Below, piece after piece: positions 1 through 7,392 of a DNA stretch of 32,906 nucleotides. The notes under the pieces are model-generated. The model ran no database searches, was not told the origin of the DNA, and saw only the letters and a list, made by a program, of their open reading frames with translations. This stretch comes from an uncultured Clostridia bacterium. Its GTDB lineage: Bacteria; Bacillota; Clostridia; Christensenellales; UBA1242. The DNA is taken from the NCBI GenBank assembly GCA_934756675.1, contig CAKVLG010000010.1, positions 1 to 32,906 on the forward strand, given 5' to 3'. A program made the translations under genes and the position numbers. Numbering within the stretch: position 1 is the stretch's first letter; every line of letters starts with the position of its first letter.

Positions 1-73
1 ACACTGTACCAAAAGATAGCACCGCTACTAACAGTACTAAGATTGATACAAAAATATTTTTAACCTTTTTCAT
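1..73 (-). CDS. Secreted protein, N-terminal fragment (signal peptide)
   Basis: Only the first 24 codons lie in the window; the gene runs off the left edge. The start is an ATG preceded by GGGGAGAG about 6 bases upstream. The peptide begins MKKVKN, followed by a hydrophobic stretch (IFVSILVLLVAVLSF), which is a typical Sec signal peptide. No mature sequence is visible, so I cannot say whether it is a lipoprotein, a solute-binding protein or something else. A promoter with a palindrome over its -10 box lies just upstream (107-151). Confidence 0.7.
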   Translation of the reverse strand, partial: MKKVKNIFVSILVLLVAVLSFGTV

Positions 74-106
74 AGTCCACTCTCCCCACTCTAATTATTC
101 TTCTGT

Positions 107-127
107 TATTATTATGGCATAATAATA
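107..127. promoter_or_regulatory. Perfect 10-1-10 palindrome over the -10 box, candidate operator
   Basis: TATTATTATG (107-116) and CATAATAATA (118-127) are exact reverse complements around one central base. The palindrome covers the -10 box and predicted start site of the leftward promoter, where a repressor would block transcription. Low sequence complexity means chance is possible. Confidence 0.4.
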
Positions 128-151
128 CAATTTTAATCACTCTGCTGTCAA
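122..151 (-). promoter_or_regulatory. Promoter of the secreted-protein gene
   Basis: On the minus strand, TTGACA (146-151) is followed by an 18-base spacer and TATTAT (122-127). The predicted start of transcription is near 115, leaving a leader of about 40 bases with a good Shine-Dalgarno. Confidence 0.6.
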
Positions 152-277
152 ATAATTTTGCGGCATATTTTACGGTTTTTATTTTGAATTTCAAAAAATT
201 ACAGGCAGTCCATTTACGGGTAACTGCTGTCACTTAAATATAATGTCTTTTTAATTATTTTTAGTAGCCATTTTGTC
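152..277. other. Non-coding stretch, no gene seen
   Basis: AT-rich sequence between the leftward promoter and the MITE-like element. A weak inverted pair (GCAGT near 204, ACTGC near 225) is the only structure seen. No start codon with a ribosome-binding site or usable ORF was found on either strand. Confidence 0.5.
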
Positions 278-536
278 TATAGTACTCGTCATTTTGAGCA
301 AGGCGTCATTTGGGGTCCCCGAAAAGTTTTAGCATAAAACTTTATGGGGAAAGGAAAAACCGCGGCTTAGATGAACTTTTCGTAAGAAAAGTGATTACAT
401 TGCCCGCGTGTTTTGACGTAAAATCTACTTCAAACAATTCACATTGCACAAGAATTGCTACTTTATCTGCAGAACTATTAGCACAAAGGGGATCTTTCGA
501 CTCCATTTCATTCCGCTCAAGATGACAAGGACTATA
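278..536. mobile_element. MITE-like non-autonomous element with 22-bp terminal inverted repeats
   Basis: The ends 278-299 and 515-536 are inverted copies matching at 19 of 22 positions; both carry a GTCATnTTGAGC core. The outermost bases are TA at both ends, which could be a TA target duplication. Inside lies a strong hairpin (317-349) with arms AAAGTTTTA and ATAAAACTTT enclosed by CCCC/GGGG. No transposase is encoded. Reading through the right end on the minus strand gives CHLERNEMESKDP, a type of spurious peptide produced by dispersed repeats with a GTCATnnTGAGCG core. The short ORFs covering it (310-525 plus, 342-542 minus) are not genes. Confidence 0.6.
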
Positions 537-605
537 TAACAACAGCGGCTAAAAATTACACTCTCGTCTATTGCCAAATCTATAGTGTATTTTCGCGAAA
601 AAATT

Positions 606-734
606 ATTTAACGTTAGAATTTTGATATTATAGAAAGAAATAAAAAAATCTCAGGCAGGCGTGTACTTAAGCGTACATAACTGTCTGAGATTTTTTTAAT
701 TTCTGCATTAGAATACAAAATTATAACGTTAAAT
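606..734. repeat. Long imperfect palindrome containing the rpmF terminator
   Basis: TTAACGTTAGAATTTTG (608-624) is matched in inverted orientation at 16 of 17 positions by 716-732, with the symmetry reaching 606 and 734. Between these arms is a second perfect-stem core (642-697). The left half and the inverted right half also align between the two cores, with small gaps. The element is about 129 bases, has no coding capacity, and ends on the first base of the rpmF stop triplet. It may be a REP or MITE-type repeat that supplied the terminator. Confidence 0.6.
642..697. terminator. Bidirectional terminator after rpmF
   Basis: A 16-bp stem, AAAAAATCTCAGGCAG against CTGTCTGAGATTTTTT with one G-T pair, is capped by an inner TGTAC/GTACA stem. 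T-runs occur on both strands, so it can end rpmF transcription leftwards. Confidence 0.8.
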
Positions 735-931
735 TAGGCCTTTTTCTTCTTATCAGCGCTAACAAACATTTTCTTGTCGCCCTTGTAAAATCCGCAAGCT
801 GGACATACACTATGAGCTGGAACTTGCTCGTGACATTGTGGGCATGTTGTAAGTGCAGGAGCTGTTGCCTTCCAGTTAGCTACTCTACTTCTACCTGCTG
901 CCTTTGATACTTTGTGTTTTGGTACTGCCAT
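734..931 (-). CDS. rpmF: 50S ribosomal protein L32
   Basis: This 65-residue protein is bacterial L32 (bL32) of the large ribosomal subunit. It starts MAVPKHKVSKAAGRSR, the family hallmark, and has the zinc-ribbon cysteine pairs CPQC (residues 30-33) and CPAC (43-46), so it is the zinc-binding form. It lies 12 bases downstream of yceD, the usual bacterial yceD-rpmF pair, with a GGAGGAAAC ribosome-binding site before the ATG. In many bacteria plsX and fatty-acid genes follow; here a palindromic element and terminator follow instead. Confidence 0.97.
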   Translation of the reverse strand: MAVPKHKVSKAAGRSRVANWKATAPALTTCPQCHEQVPAHSVCPACGFYKGDKKMFVSADKKKKA

Positions 932-943
932 TTTTGTTTCCTC

Positions 944-1426
944 CTAGTTTCTTTTGAACAAATCCGCAAACGGATTATTTTTTCCAATTGTTTCTTTTTT
1001 GCAACCGCAGTCGGTTAAATTTAAATTGTTGCCACATACTGGGCACAAGCCTTTACAATCTTCCTTACATAAAATACTAGTTGGAAAATTGAATGCGATT
1101 ATGTCTTTTATTACATCGTCAAGCTCGATAATGTCGCCTTGAAGCTTGTAGTAATCTTCATCTTCGTTAACATCTTTTGCAAATGTTTCGGTCGATTCAA
1201 TATTTATAACGCGCCTTAACTCCATACCACATCTATCGCACATGAGCACGCATGGCAACCATAACTTAAACGAAATCTGAAGTTTGTCACCGTTTTCCCT
1301 TGTTATTACGCCGCTAACCTTGACGTCACCATCAAACTTATGCGGAGTGTTAGCAAGCAATTTTTGGTCTGGTGCAATCTCGAACGTGAACTCACCATTC
1401 TTGCACTTGTTAATGTCAATCTTCAT
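944..1426 (-). CDS. yceD: DUF177 / YceD family protein
   Basis: This 160-residue protein belongs to the YceD (DUF177) family, linked in plants and bacteria to 23S rRNA accumulation and usually encoded next to rpmF, as here. The central CDRCG motif (about residue 63) and the C-terminal cysteine cluster CKEDCKGLCPVCG, then CGC, are the metal-binding features of the Firmicute branch. A GGGGTGAAG ribosome-binding site precedes the ATG. Transcription probably starts from a perfect consensus promoter just upstream (1452-1480), right after the ackA stop, with possible read-through from pta-ackA. The biochemical role of the family is not firmly established. Confidence 0.9.
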   Translation of the reverse strand: MKIDINKCKNGEFTFEIAPDQKLLANTPHKFDGDVKVSGVITRENGDKLQISFKLWLPCVLMCDRCGMELRRVINIESTETFAKDVNEDEDYYKLQGDIIELDDVIKDIIAFNFPTSILCKEDCKGLCPVCGNNLNLTDCGCKKETIGKNNPFADLFKRN

Positions 1427-1451
1427 ACTTCACCCCATGGTTAACGCTAGT

Positions 1452-1480
1452 ATTATAAACTTTGATTTATTCTTTGTCAA
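1452..1480 (-). promoter_or_regulatory. Consensus promoter for yceD-rpmF
   Basis: On the minus strand, TTGACA (1475-1480), exactly 17 bases, then TATAAT (1452-1457). Transcription would begin near 1445, about 20 bases before the yceD ATG. It lies between the ackA stop and yceD. Confidence 0.85.
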
Positions 1481-2686
1481 TTACTTTGCTAAAGTTTGTT
1501 TAGTTTCTCTAGCGATCATTAATTCTTCGTTTGTTGGTATTACAAACACCTTAACTTTAGAGTCATCGGCAGAGATAACATTTTCTTCGCCGCGAACAAA
1601 GTTTTTGCCATTTTTGTCTTTATCAAGTTTAATTCCAAGATATTCCATATCTGTTAAAACATGTTCTCTAAACTCGTTACCGTTTTCGCCAACACCAGCT
1701 GTAAAGCAAATTGCATCAACACCATTAAGAGCTGCAATATATGAACCAATATATTTTTTAACTCTATATTCATAAGCCTTTAATGCAAGTCTGCAATCGT
1801 CAGCACGTTCGCTTTGTTCATCTGAATATGCAATAGTTTCAACATCACGCATATCACCAGATACGCAAGAAAGCCCCAAAAGTCCACTTTCTTTGTTAAG
1901 ATAATTGATTGCTTCTTTGATTGTTTTGCCGGTTTTATCCATAATGCTCTCTAGAACAGAAGGGTCAACATCGCCAGACCTTGTACCCATAATCAAACCT
2001 TCGAGTGGTGTGTAACCCATTGATGTATCGATACATTTGCCATTCTCAACAGCAGAAACACTCGAACCGTTACCGATGTGGCAAATGATAAACTTACCTT
2101 GTTTGCCCATAAGTTCTGCTAAGCGTTGTGAAATAAACTTGTGGCTTGTGCCATGGAAACCATACTTTCTAATCTTCCAGTCTGTGTATGCCTTTTTAGG
2201 AAGAGCATATCTATATGCATAGTCTGGAAGTGTTGCATGGAATGCTGTGTCAAATACTGCAACTTGTGGGACATTTGGCAAAACCTTTTCGCAAGATTTT
2301 ATACCGAGCAAGTTTGCAGCTTGGTGCAATGGACCAAGTGGAATCAAATCTTCCATAACCTTGTATGTCTCTGGTGTAACTTTAACTGCTTTTGTAAAAG
2401 CTTCACCGCCGTGGAGAACTCTGTGGCCAACAGCTTCGATTTCATCATAAGACTTAATGACACCAATTTTTTCATCTACTAGTGTCTTTAAAACAATGTC
2501 AATTGCTTCGAGATGTGTTGGCATATTTTCGTTGCTAACATACTTTTCGCCGTGAGCTTTGTAGGTATGAACGCCGTCAATACCAATTCTTTCGCAAAGA
2601 CCTTTTGCGATAACTTCGTCTTTTTGTTCATCAATAAGTTGATATTTGAGTGATGAACTGCCCGCATTAATAACTAAAATTTTCAT
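1481..2686 (-). CDS. ackA: Acetate kinase
   Basis: Acetate kinase of 401 residues, full length for the family. It interconverts acetyl phosphate plus ADP with acetate plus ATP, the ATP-yielding last step of acetate fermentation in the cytosol. Family signatures are present in order: NAGSSSLK at residues 7-14, HRVLHGGE around 88, GFHGTSHK around 175, HIGNGSS around 204 and GTRSGDVDP around 235, including the conserved arginine. The C-terminal PTNEE is also present. AAGGAG lies 6 bases before the ATG. It sits 10 bases downstream of pta, so the two are clearly co-transcribed as the Pta-AckA pathway. Confidence 0.98.
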   Translation of the reverse strand: MKILVINAGSSSLKYQLIDEQKDEVIAKGLCERIGIDGVHTYKAHGEKYVSNENMPTHLEAIDIVLKTLVDEKIGVIKSYDEIEAVGHRVLHGGEAFTKAVKVTPETYKVMEDLIPLGPLHQAANLLGIKSCEKVLPNVPQVAVFDTAFHATLPDYAYRYALPKKAYTDWKIRKYGFHGTSHKFISQRLAELMGKQGKFIICHIGNGSSVSAVENGKCIDTSMGYTPLEGLIMGTRSGDVDPSVLESIMDKTGKTIKEAINYLNKESGLLGLSCVSGDMRDVETIAYSDEQSERADDCRLALKAYEYRVKKYIGSYIAALNGVDAICFTAGVGENGNEFREHVLTDMEYLGIKLDKDKNGKNFVRGEENVISADDSKVKVFVIPTNEELMIARETKQTLAK

Positions 2687-2696
2687 ATTTTACTCC

Positions 2697-3710
2697 TTAT
2701 TGTTTAGATTGCAACACGGTTATTGCCATGTTTAATACTATTTCTTCACTTGTTGCACCGCGGCTTATATCGTTAACTGGTTTATTTAAGCCTTGAAGAA
2801 TTGGCCCAATTGCTCTTACGCCACCAAACCTTTGAACAAGTTTATATCCAATATTACCAGCCATAAGGTCTGGGAATACAAGCACATTTGCCCTGCCTTC
2901 TACCACAGAGTTCGGACATTTAAGCTTTGCAACAGTTGGCACAAGTGCAGCATCGCCTTGAAGTTCGCCATCTACTGTAAGCGATGGATTGCTTCTTCGA
3001 ATAAGCTTATATGCTCGCTTCATTTTTTGAACGCCTTCGTTTGGATTATTTTCGTCCGTTTTTGTTGTGAAAGATAATAGCGCAACGCGTGGTTTGTTGC
3101 CACAAATATCTTTCGAAATGCCACTTGCTAGGTTTGCAATATCGCAAATGTCTTGGTCAGTTGGATTTTCGATAACGCCGCAGTCGCTAAATACTATCAT
3201 ACCATTTTCACCATATGGCATGCCCTTTGGCACTTCCATAATAAATGAGCTCGAAACCTTACCAATACCTGGTTTTGCCTTGATTATTTGGAATGCTGGT
3301 CTAAGCACTTCTGCTGTTTCTGTAACAGCACCGCTACAAACGCCGTCTGCATCACCAGTATAGAGCATCATCATTGCAAACTTGTTATGATCTTTCATAT
3401 CTTCGAGTGCTTGTTCTGGCGTCATACCCTTGTGTTTGCGAAGCTCATAGTATGTGTTTGCATAAATCTCGCGGCGGTGACCGTCGTTTTCAGGGTTAAA
3501 AATTGTGATATTTTTGAGTTCCTTTTTTGTAAAGTATTCCGAAAGCAAGTTTACGTTGCCAAGCAATATCACATGGCAAATGTCAAGCTTTGTAGCTTGT
3601 TTTGCAGCATTAATAATTCTTTCGTCCGAACCTTCGGGAAGAACTATCTTTTTACCCGAACATTTTGCCTTGTCGAGTATCAGCTTAAAAACATCTTGTT
3701 GTTTAGCCAT
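2697..3710 (-). CDS. pta: Phosphate acetyltransferase
   Basis: Phosphate acetyltransferase of 337 residues, the short single-domain form typical of Gram-positive bacteria. It converts acetyl-CoA plus phosphate to acetyl phosphate and CoA, feeding AckA encoded next. Supporting motifs are LPEGSDERI near residue 23, DGELQGDAALVP near 243 and the C-terminal block NVLVFPDLMAGNIGYK. The start is ATG with GAAGGT 5 bases upstream. The promoter at 3753-3781 is packed against the oppositely directed tmcAL promoter, which may couple expression of the two acetate-using functions. Confidence 0.97.
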   Translation of the reverse strand: MAKQQDVFKLILDKAKCSGKKIVLPEGSDERIINAAKQATKLDICHVILLGNVNLLSEYFTKKELKNITIFNPENDGHRREIYANTYYELRKHKGMTPEQALEDMKDHNKFAMMMLYTGDADGVCSGAVTETAEVLRPAFQIIKAKPGIGKVSSSFIMEVPKGMPYGENGMIVFSDCGVIENPTDQDICDIANLASGISKDICGNKPRVALLSFTTKTDENNPNEGVQKMKRAYKLIRRSNPSLTVDGELQGDAALVPTVAKLKCPNSVVEGRANVLVFPDLMAGNIGYKLVQRFGGVRAIGPILQGLNKPVNDISRGATSEEIVLNMAITVLQSKQ

Positions 3711-3720
3711 AATTACCTTC

Positions 3721-3749
3721 TTGATTTTTTGTTGATTGTTTTGTATAAT
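3721..3749 (+). promoter_or_regulatory. tmcAL promoter
   Basis: Plus strand: TTGATT (3721-3726), 17-base spacer, TATAAT (3744-3749). Predicted start is near 3756, inside the leftward promoter, so polymerase could not occupy both at once. Confidence 0.75.
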
Positions 3750-3752
3750 TGC

Positions 3753-3781
3753 ATTATACTAGATAAAACATAAATAGTAAA
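3753..3781 (-). promoter_or_regulatory. pta-ackA promoter
   Basis: Minus strand: TTTACT (3776-3781), 17-base spacer, TATAAT (3753-3758). Predicted start of transcription is near 3746. Its -10 box lies only 3 bases from the -10 box of the rightward tmcAL promoter. Confidence 0.8.
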
Positions 3782-3802
3782 CTTTTTAAAAGGATTTTTT
3801 TA

Positions 3803-4984
3803 ATGTATATTGCAATTATTTGTGAATTTAACCCGATAACAAACGGGCATGAATATTTAATAAAGCGAGCAAAAGAACTGTCGCAACTGCCAGTATTATG
3901 TCTGATGAGTGGCGATTTTGTTCAGCGCGGCGAGCCAGCAATTCTCGATAAATACACCCGTGCCCGCCATGCAATTGCCGCTGGTGCTGACGTTGTTTTG
4001 GAGCTGCCTACAATATATTCGCTTGGTGCAGCCGAAAAGTTTGCTAGCGGTGCAATTAAAATATTAAACGCCCTTGGCTGCGTCAGTCACATCATTTTTG
4101 GCAGTGAATGTGGCAACATAGAACAAATTAATTCCCTTTGCGACCTAAAATTGCACGAAACAGAAACACTAAAAGCAAAGCTCAAAGCTTATCTTGATGA
4201 CGGATATTCATATAGCGCCGCCATGCAAAAAGCAATGATCAGCGAAGAGCCGACTTCTGCTTCATTCTTCGAAGGTTCTAATAATATTTTGGGGCTAGAA
4301 TATGTAACAGCAATAAAAAAGCAACAAGCTTATATTACCCCACTTACCATAAAACGCATAGACAATGGCTATAATTCTACAAACGCCACTAGCAATTATG
4401 CAAGTAGCAGTCTTGTTCGCAAGCTTGCTGCTAGCAGCGACACCGCCTTTAAGATCGAAGAATATGTGCCATCATTTGCCGTTTCACCAATTATCACTAA
4501 CCCGAAGGTCAATCAAAAAGCATATGAAACATTGATTATAAATAAAATACGCGAAAATGAACCGCGTGACCTTGAAAAATATTTTGATTACAACGAAGGC
4601 ATTGAATATCGCATAAAAGAAATGTGCGACAAATACTCTTCACTTCAAATGATTACTGAAATGGCGGAAACCAAGCGCTACCGCTCGGCACGCATAAACA
4701 AATTGCTTATTTACCCACTTCTTGGCATAACTAAACAAATAATGAATGGTATTAAGCGTGAAGTTCCAGCTGTTAAAGTTTTGGCAATGAAGAACGATGC
4801 AAAAAACGCTCTTTCGGTCTTAGGTAAAAATGTTGACCTAATTGTTCGAAGCGAAAACATAGACTCTTTGCAAGGCACTAAGCGCGATGTGTATGAAATT
4901 GACCTTAGAGCATCTAATTTATATAACCTTTTGATTGGCTTGCCAAATAATATGGACAAAAAAATAGGAACATTATTCATATAA
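3803..4984 (+). CDS. tmcAL: tRNA(Met) cytidine acetate ligase
   Basis: TmcAL (YlbM family), 393 residues. The family enzyme activates acetate with ATP and transfers it to cytidine 34 of elongator tRNA-Met, making N4-acetylcytidine without acetyl-CoA. The nucleotidyltransferase-like N-terminus shows CEFNPITNGHEYLI (residues 7-20) with the GHxYL active site, and SGDFVQRGEPAI near residue 37. GSNNILGLEY lies near 158. The start has AAAAGGA eight bases upstream. Placement beside pta-ackA is a recurrent Firmicute arrangement and fits its use of free acetate. A hairpin terminator follows directly. Confidence 0.93.
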   Translation: MYIAIICEFNPITNGHEYLIKRAKELSQLPVLCLMSGDFVQRGEPAILDKYTRARHAIAAGADVVLELPTIYSLGAAEKFASGAIKILNALGCVSHIIFGSECGNIEQINSLCDLKLHETETLKAKLKAYLDDGYSYSAAMQKAMISEEPTSASFFEGSNNILGLEYVTAIKKQQAYITPLTIKRIDNGYNSTNATSNYASSSLVRKLAASSDTAFKIEEYVPSFAVSPIITNPKVNQKAYETLIINKIRENEPRDLEKYFDYNEGIEYRIKEMCDKYSSLQMITEMAETKRYRSARINKLLIYPLLGITKQIMNGIKREVPAVKVLAMKNDAKNALSVLGKNVDLIVRSENIDSLQGTKRDVYEIDLRASNLYNLLIGLPNNMDKKIGTLFI

Positions 4985-5011
4985 AAAACACCACGGTTGT
5001 GGTGCTTTTTT
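4984..5011. terminator. Bidirectional terminator between tmcAL and the PnuC-like gene
   Basis: CACCAC (4989-4994), loop GGTT, GTGGTG (4999-5004), flanked by an A-run and a T-run, serves both convergent genes. It touches the stop codons on each side. Confidence 0.85.
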
Positions 5012-5877
5012 TATGCAAAGATTTGCGGATCTTTTTCTGTTTGTTTTTTGTTTTCTCTGTTTCTAACTTCGGCTTCCTTTATATTTCTATATTGTTGTTT
5101 CTTTTGTTCGATTATTTTTTCTTCTTTTTTAGCAGTCTTAATCTCTTGCTTTGTTACAGGTGCTGGCACTGTCCATTCATAAGAACGTTTCCATTCGTTA
5201 TGACCAAAAACATCTGAAAGCAAATACATTAAAAACAACAGAACAATCATCAAAGAGCCCGGTGCAACGCCATATGTCGCAATCACTATAACCCAAAGCA
5301 TGCAAGCTGTTCCAACGGCAATATATCTGACTGTGAAGTATTCTTGATAGCGATAACTTCTAAGGTATGCACTTACACCAAGCATAATAGCAGATATTGT
5401 ATCGAGCAAGCCAAATACTTCTTCTTTTATGCCAGCGGTTAAAATCGCACTAAATGTAAACACAAAAAGAACAACAAGCAATGTATAATATTTTTCGGAA
5501 CCTGTCATATAATGGTCTTTTATAATACCTGTGTCTTCTTTGTCAAAATTTTTCAAACAAACCATAAATTGCAAAGGAATATATATAAGTAAGTGCAAAT
5601 ATGCATGTGCATACAAACCATTAAGAAAAGCAAAATGTGCATAGAGAACGCTCACAATAAACCCAAAGATTAGCGATACATATTTTTTGAAATCACAAAA
5701 GAAATTCCAAATAGCACCGCAAAGCAATAACAAAAATGCAGGCCACGTTTCCGCACCAGCCAAAACTAACGCAATGCCAAGTGCACAACAAAACGAAGCA
5801 ATTATTAGATTATATGTGCTAACACCCTTTTTAAGTAAACGCTTGTTGCCAGAGATTTCATCTTTTGCAAAAATCAT
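5011..5877 (-). CDS. pnuC: PnuC-like nicotinamide riboside transporter
   Basis: A predicted integral membrane protein of 288 residues with about seven to eight hydrophobic segments. Its layout fits the PnuC family, which carries nicotinamide riboside into the cell for NAD synthesis by facilitated diffusion. The block GFIVSVLYAHFAFLNGLYAH near residue 72 and a later LLDTISAIMLG segment resemble PnuC helices. The last 50 or so residues are an unusual lysine/glutamate-rich cytoplasmic tail. An upstream in-frame ATG at 5901 exists, but AAAAGGAGC lies 6 bases before the ATG at 5877, which I prefer. Substrate assignment is by family resemblance only. Confidence 0.7.
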   Translation of the reverse strand: MIFAKDEISGNKRLLKKGVSTYNLIIASFCCALGIALVLAGAETWPAFLLLLCGAIWNFFCDFKKYVSLIFGFIVSVLYAHFAFLNGLYAHAYLHLLIYIPLQFMVCLKNFDKEDTGIIKDHYMTGSEKYYTLLVVLFVFTFSAILTAGIKEEVFGLLDTISAIMLGVSAYLRSYRYQEYFTVRYIAVGTACMLWVIVIATYGVAPGSLMIVLLFLMYLLSDVFGHNEWKRSYEWTVPAPVTKQEIKTAKKEEKIIEQKKQQYRNIKEAEVRNRENKKQTEKDPQIFA

Positions 5878-5907
5878 AGCAGCTCCTTTTTTTACATACA
5901 ATTTATT

Positions 5908-6924
5908 ATGGTTTCTTGTAATTATAATACATTAGTTTCAAAAAAAAGTAAAATAAATATATCAGATTTTATTATAACAATTTTAGTCACAATTTTGATT
6001 ATTATTTTAGTTTCGAGTCCTTCTAAGTATGCAAAAACGACATATGGCGGTCTGCAGCTGTTTGCACTAAACGTTTTCCCTACGCTTTTTCCGTTTATTT
6101 TTCTTTCAAAAATAATATCATCACTCCAAACTCCAATAATAATCTCTTCTAAATTATCACGCACAGCAACCAAAGTATTCCGCTCTCCACCAATCGTTAT
6201 TTATGTCTTTTTTCTCAGCATTGTATGCGGTTATCCGATAGGCGCAAAACTTGTTAGTGACTTATATGACAGCAAAACAATCAATCAAACACAAGCAAAA
6301 ACAATGAGCTATTTTTGCTCGACTTCTGGCATTTTGTTTATCGTTGGCACAATTGGAAACATTATGTTTGGCTCGAGCAAAATTGGCGTTATTATTTATG
6401 TTTCGCATATAATTGGTTGTTTTATTGGCGGTCTAGTTCTCTCTAGATTAGATAAACATTTTGACGTGCAAGCAAAACCGCTTGAACAAAAAGGTAGCAG
6501 CAATATCTTTTCTTCTAGCGTTTGGGCGTCTGTTAAATCAATACTAATTGTTGGCGCATATATAACCCTATTTTGCTTGTTCTCTAGTATAATTTGCGAC
6601 CTTTTTATCACAAGGCTTGCTGGCAATTTTTTTAATAAACTAATTGGCACAATAAGTGGAAATAGTCAAGTTTTTCAGTGTGTTATGTCTGGCATAATAG
6701 AAATGACAAACGGCTGTTATATGCTTTCACGCTTTATTAGCCCTGCCGCTGTTATTATTTGCTGCGGTCTTGTATCTTTTGGTGGATTTTCTATTATTCT
6801 CCAGTCTTTAACATTTTTAAAAAATACCAAAATAAAAGCACGAACTCTTGTGTTAACTAAGTTCGTGCATGCAATATTCTCTATTTTAACTTGTTTGCCA
6901 CTAGTCATCATTTTGGGTGTCTGA
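5908..6924 (+). CDS. ylbJ: YlbJ-like sporulation integral membrane protein
   Basis: A polytopic membrane protein of 338 residues resembling YlbJ, a nucleoside-recognition/Gate-type protein required for sporulation in Bacillus. Seen: about eight hydrophobic helices, the TYGGLQLFALNVFPTLFPF block near residue 47, and SIVCGYPIGAKLVSDLY near 105, which matches the conserved SGyPiGAk motif. Its rsmD neighbourhood is also the usual setting for ylbJ. The start is uncertain. No Shine-Dalgarno precedes ATG 5908, but TACAAT (5897-5902) ends 5 bases before it, suggesting a leaderless transcript. Another TATAAT lies inside the frame at 5923-5928. The 3' end overlaps the convergent coiled-coil gene by 24 bases. 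Confidence 0.75.
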   Translation: MVSCNYNTLVSKKSKINISDFIITILVTILIIILVSSPSKYAKTTYGGLQLFALNVFPTLFPFIFLSKIISSLQTPIIISSKLSRTATKVFRSPPIVIYVFFLSIVCGYPIGAKLVSDLYDSKTINQTQAKTMSYFCSTSGILFIVGTIGNIMFGSSKIGVIIYVSHIIGCFIGGLVLSRLDKHFDVQAKPLEQKGSSNIFSSSVWASVKSILIVGAYITLFCLFSSIICDLFITRLAGNFFNKLIGTISGNSQVFQCVMSGIIEMTNGCYMLSRFISPAAVIICCGLVSFGGFSIILQSLTFLKNTKIKARTLVLTKFVHAIFSILTCLPLVIILGV

Positions 6925-7392
6925 ACGCTTTTTTATGCTTGAGCCAACAATACCATTTAATTCTTCACGGTTACTTCTTACAATGTTAAGATTTTCCATT
7001 AAGTAGTCTTCAACCGATTTTAACATTTTGTCGATATTAGATTTTACCGTAGCCAAGATTTGAGCAGAACGCTTGTTTGCATTTTCGATAATCTCGTCAG
7101 CTTCTGCTTCTGCTTTTTTCACAAGTTCACTTTCACTAAGCAATTGCTCCACCCTGATGTTTGCTTCTTTCAAAGTGTTATCTGCTTGCTGTTGAGCTTG
7201 TTCAATGATTTTATCTTTTCTACCAAGAATGTAGTTGGCTTCTTGCATTGCTGGTGGCAAAGACCTTTTTAATTCTTCAATAAGTTCTCCGCATTTTTCA
7301 ACGTTAACAACGGATTTCTTTTTGCTGAATAAAAAGTTGGACGAGCCCGTGAGTTCTTTTTCTAACTCTTCTATAATTACTTTAATATCCAT
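6901..7392 (-). CDS. Coiled-coil protein, V-type ATPase subunit/DivIVA-like
   Basis: A soluble protein of 163 residues, mostly a long charged helix rich in Ala, Glu, Lys and Gln between residues 55 and 125 (for example KIIEQAQQQADNTLKEA). This pattern resembles the stalk-like proteins often labelled ATPase or ATP synthase B-like in Clostridia, found next to rsmD and ylbJ. No catalytic motif is visible. The ATG directly follows the rsmD stop codon (TAA-ATG) with no Shine-Dalgarno of its own, so translation is probably coupled to rsmD. The last 24 bases overlap the end of ylbJ on the other strand. Function is unknown. Confidence 0.75.
   Translation of the reverse strand: MDIKVIIEELEKELTGSSNFLFSKKKSVVNVEKCGELIEELKRSLPPAMQEANYILGRKDKIIEQAQQQADNTLKEANIRVEQLLSESELVKKAEAEADEIIENANKRSAQILATVKSNIDKMLKSVEDYLMENLNIVRSNREELNGIVGSSIKKRSDTQNDD

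Noticed and set aside
278..536. CRISPR array or insertion sequence
   Set aside because: No repeated spacer pattern and no transposase frame; the element is too short.
310..542. Small ORFs on both strands (71 and 66 codons)
   Set aside because: They lie wholly within the MITE-like element, lack ribosome-binding sites, and encode the typical peptide of a dispersed repeat.
1284..1775. 163-codon ORF on the plus strand
   Set aside because: Antisense to yceD and ackA, which are clear genes; no promoter or Shine-Dalgarno.
2141..2482. 113-codon plus-strand ORF
   Set aside because: Shadow of ackA, Cys-rich with no family features.
3288..3773. 161-codon plus-strand ORF across the pta start
   Set aside because: Antisense to pta and runs through the divergent promoters.
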